From CADEDH01 sp963732695 (GTDB lineage: Bacteria; Actinomycetota; Acidimicrobiia; Acidimicrobiales; SZUA-35), in the NCBI GenBank assembly GCA_963732695.1, contig CAVTAP010000003.1, positions 62,001-126,000 on the forward strand: a stretch of DNA of 64,000 bases, given 5' to 3'. The notes beneath the pieces are model-generated. The model saw nothing but the letters and a program-made list of their open reading frames with translations, was not told where the DNA came from and did not search any database. A program made the position numbers and the translations under genes. The stretch's first letter is position 1; every line of letters starts with the position of its first letter. This document shows positions 63,443-64,000 of this stretch, in pieces.

Positions 63443-64000
63443 GTGGATGACGGTACTGGGCTGGCTGAGGCGCTGCTCGGCTTGGACGGATTCAGGGTCC
63501 TGGCGGTGGTCGAGTCTGGGTCGGGTGAGCTGACGATCACGGTCGAGTCCACGACGACAGCGACTGGCTGTACGGCGTGCGGGACCAGGGCCGAGGCCCA
63601 GGACCGGCGGCCGGTGACCTACCGGGATCTGGAGTGTTTCGGGCGGCCGGTGCGTCTGGTGTGGCGCAAGCGAAGGTGGCGGTGCCGGCAACACGACTGC
63701 GAGGCCCGAACGTGGACCGAGACCAACGCAGCGATGGCATCTCGGGTGTTGTTGACCAGCCGAGCGGCGATCGAGGTGACGGTGATGGTGGGTCGTGACG
63801 CCCGCCCGGTGGCCGAGCAGGCCCGACGGTTCGGGGTGGCGTGGGACACCATCCACGACGCGGTGGAGGAATACGGCCGGCCCCTGGTTGATGACCCGGC
63901 CCGGGTCGGGACGGTCCGCCAGCTCGGGGTCGATGAGACCTCCTACAAGGCCGCCACCCCGGAGCACGCCACCGTGTACGCCACGGGGATGATCGACCTG
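63443..64000 (+). CDS. ISL3-family transposase, N-terminal part (cut by window edge)
   Basis: From GTG 63443 the frame reads LLGLDGFRVLAVVES, a zinc-ribbon-like pair CTACG and CRQHDC, VRLVWRKRRWRC, RTWTETNA, a helix-turn-helix region VAWDTIHDAVEEYG and LGVDETSYKAATPEH, where DET holds the first catalytic Asp of ISL3 transposases. The start is uncertain, as the frame is open upstream to about 63400. The C-terminal half lies beyond the window. Confidence 0.88.
   Translation, partial: MDDGTGLAEALLGLDGFRVLAVVESGSGELTITVESTTTATGCTACGTRAEAQDRRPVTYRDLECFGRPVRLVWRKRRWRCRQHDCEARTWTETNAAMASRVLLTSRAAIEVTVMVGRDARPVAEQARRFGVAWDTIHDAVEEYGRPLVDDPARVGTVRQLGVDETSYKAATPEHATVYATGMIDL

Noticed and set aside
60272..64000. 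Second attachment site (copy of the tRNA-Leu 3' end) to the right of the island
   Set aside because: No copy of the T-arm/acceptor sequence was found by eye up to 64000. The right border may lie outside the window.

Overview
The window is a 64-kb piece of a high-GC chromosome, and the evidence points to an actinobacterium. The genes pdtaR-like regulator, polA, rpsA, coaE, uvrB and uvrA occur in that order, followed by uvrC, rapZ, yvcK, gap, pgk, tpiA and secG. Both runs are familiar actinobacterial neighbourhoods. The only SOS box seen has the GAAC-N4-GTTC form. Many genes have a TANNNT -10 box 6 to 8 nt before the start codon, which implies leaderless mRNAs. The exact class (possibly Acidimicrobiia) is a guess.

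Layout. 0-3.2 kb: the start of an ECF sigma factor, a truncated haemoglobin, a short HU protein behind three tandem palindromes, a FabZ-like dehydratase and an MFS exporter. 3.2-7.7 kb: a compact fatty-acid synthesis operon on the minus strand (fabD-fabH-fabG-acpP-fabF); its FabD carries an extra C-terminal biotinyl/lipoyl-like domain. 7.8-17.3 kb: tRNA-Leu(CAA), a coiled-coil protein plus an ANTAR regulator, a MetE-like methyltransferase, polA, a methyltransferase, a frameshifted glycosyltransferase, a DUF2442/DUF4160 pair and rpsA with a strong terminator. 17.4-28.8 kb: a Tad/Flp pilus assembly module (cpaB, tadZ, cpaF, a VWA-TadB fusion, tadC, a GT-C-like membrane protein, Flp pilin) followed by a histidine kinase/LuxR-type regulator pair. 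28.9-36.5 kb: coaE, uvrB, a GT-C-like membrane protein and uvrA. 36.6-42.6 kb: a small surface-glycan locus with a polyprenyl sugar phosphotransferase, an APH-fold kinase, a methyltransferase, a flippase-like protein and a GT2 enzyme.

42.6-50.2 kb: uvrC, a methyltransferase, rapZ, yvcK, then gap-pgk-tpiA. The whiA gene that normally follows yvcK is absent. 50.2-58.1 kb: two peptide-binding lipoproteins and a Dpp/Opp-type ABC transporter. The second binding protein, both permeases and the first ATPase are broken by about 14 single-base frame changes, nearly all of them +1, while the last ATPase is intact. 58.1-64 kb: secG and tRNA-Leu(GAG), then a decayed island of lower GC: an IS1380-family element, a truncated and frameshifted tyrosine integrase, a frameshifted Ser/Thr kinase and the start of an ISL3-family transposase that runs off the end.

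The window is mostly conserved core (lipid synthesis, replication, excision repair, glycolysis, translation, secretion) with three accessory insertions: the Tad pilus, the glycan locus and the tRNA-linked island. Three copies of a related palindromic intergenic repeat lie at gene ends.
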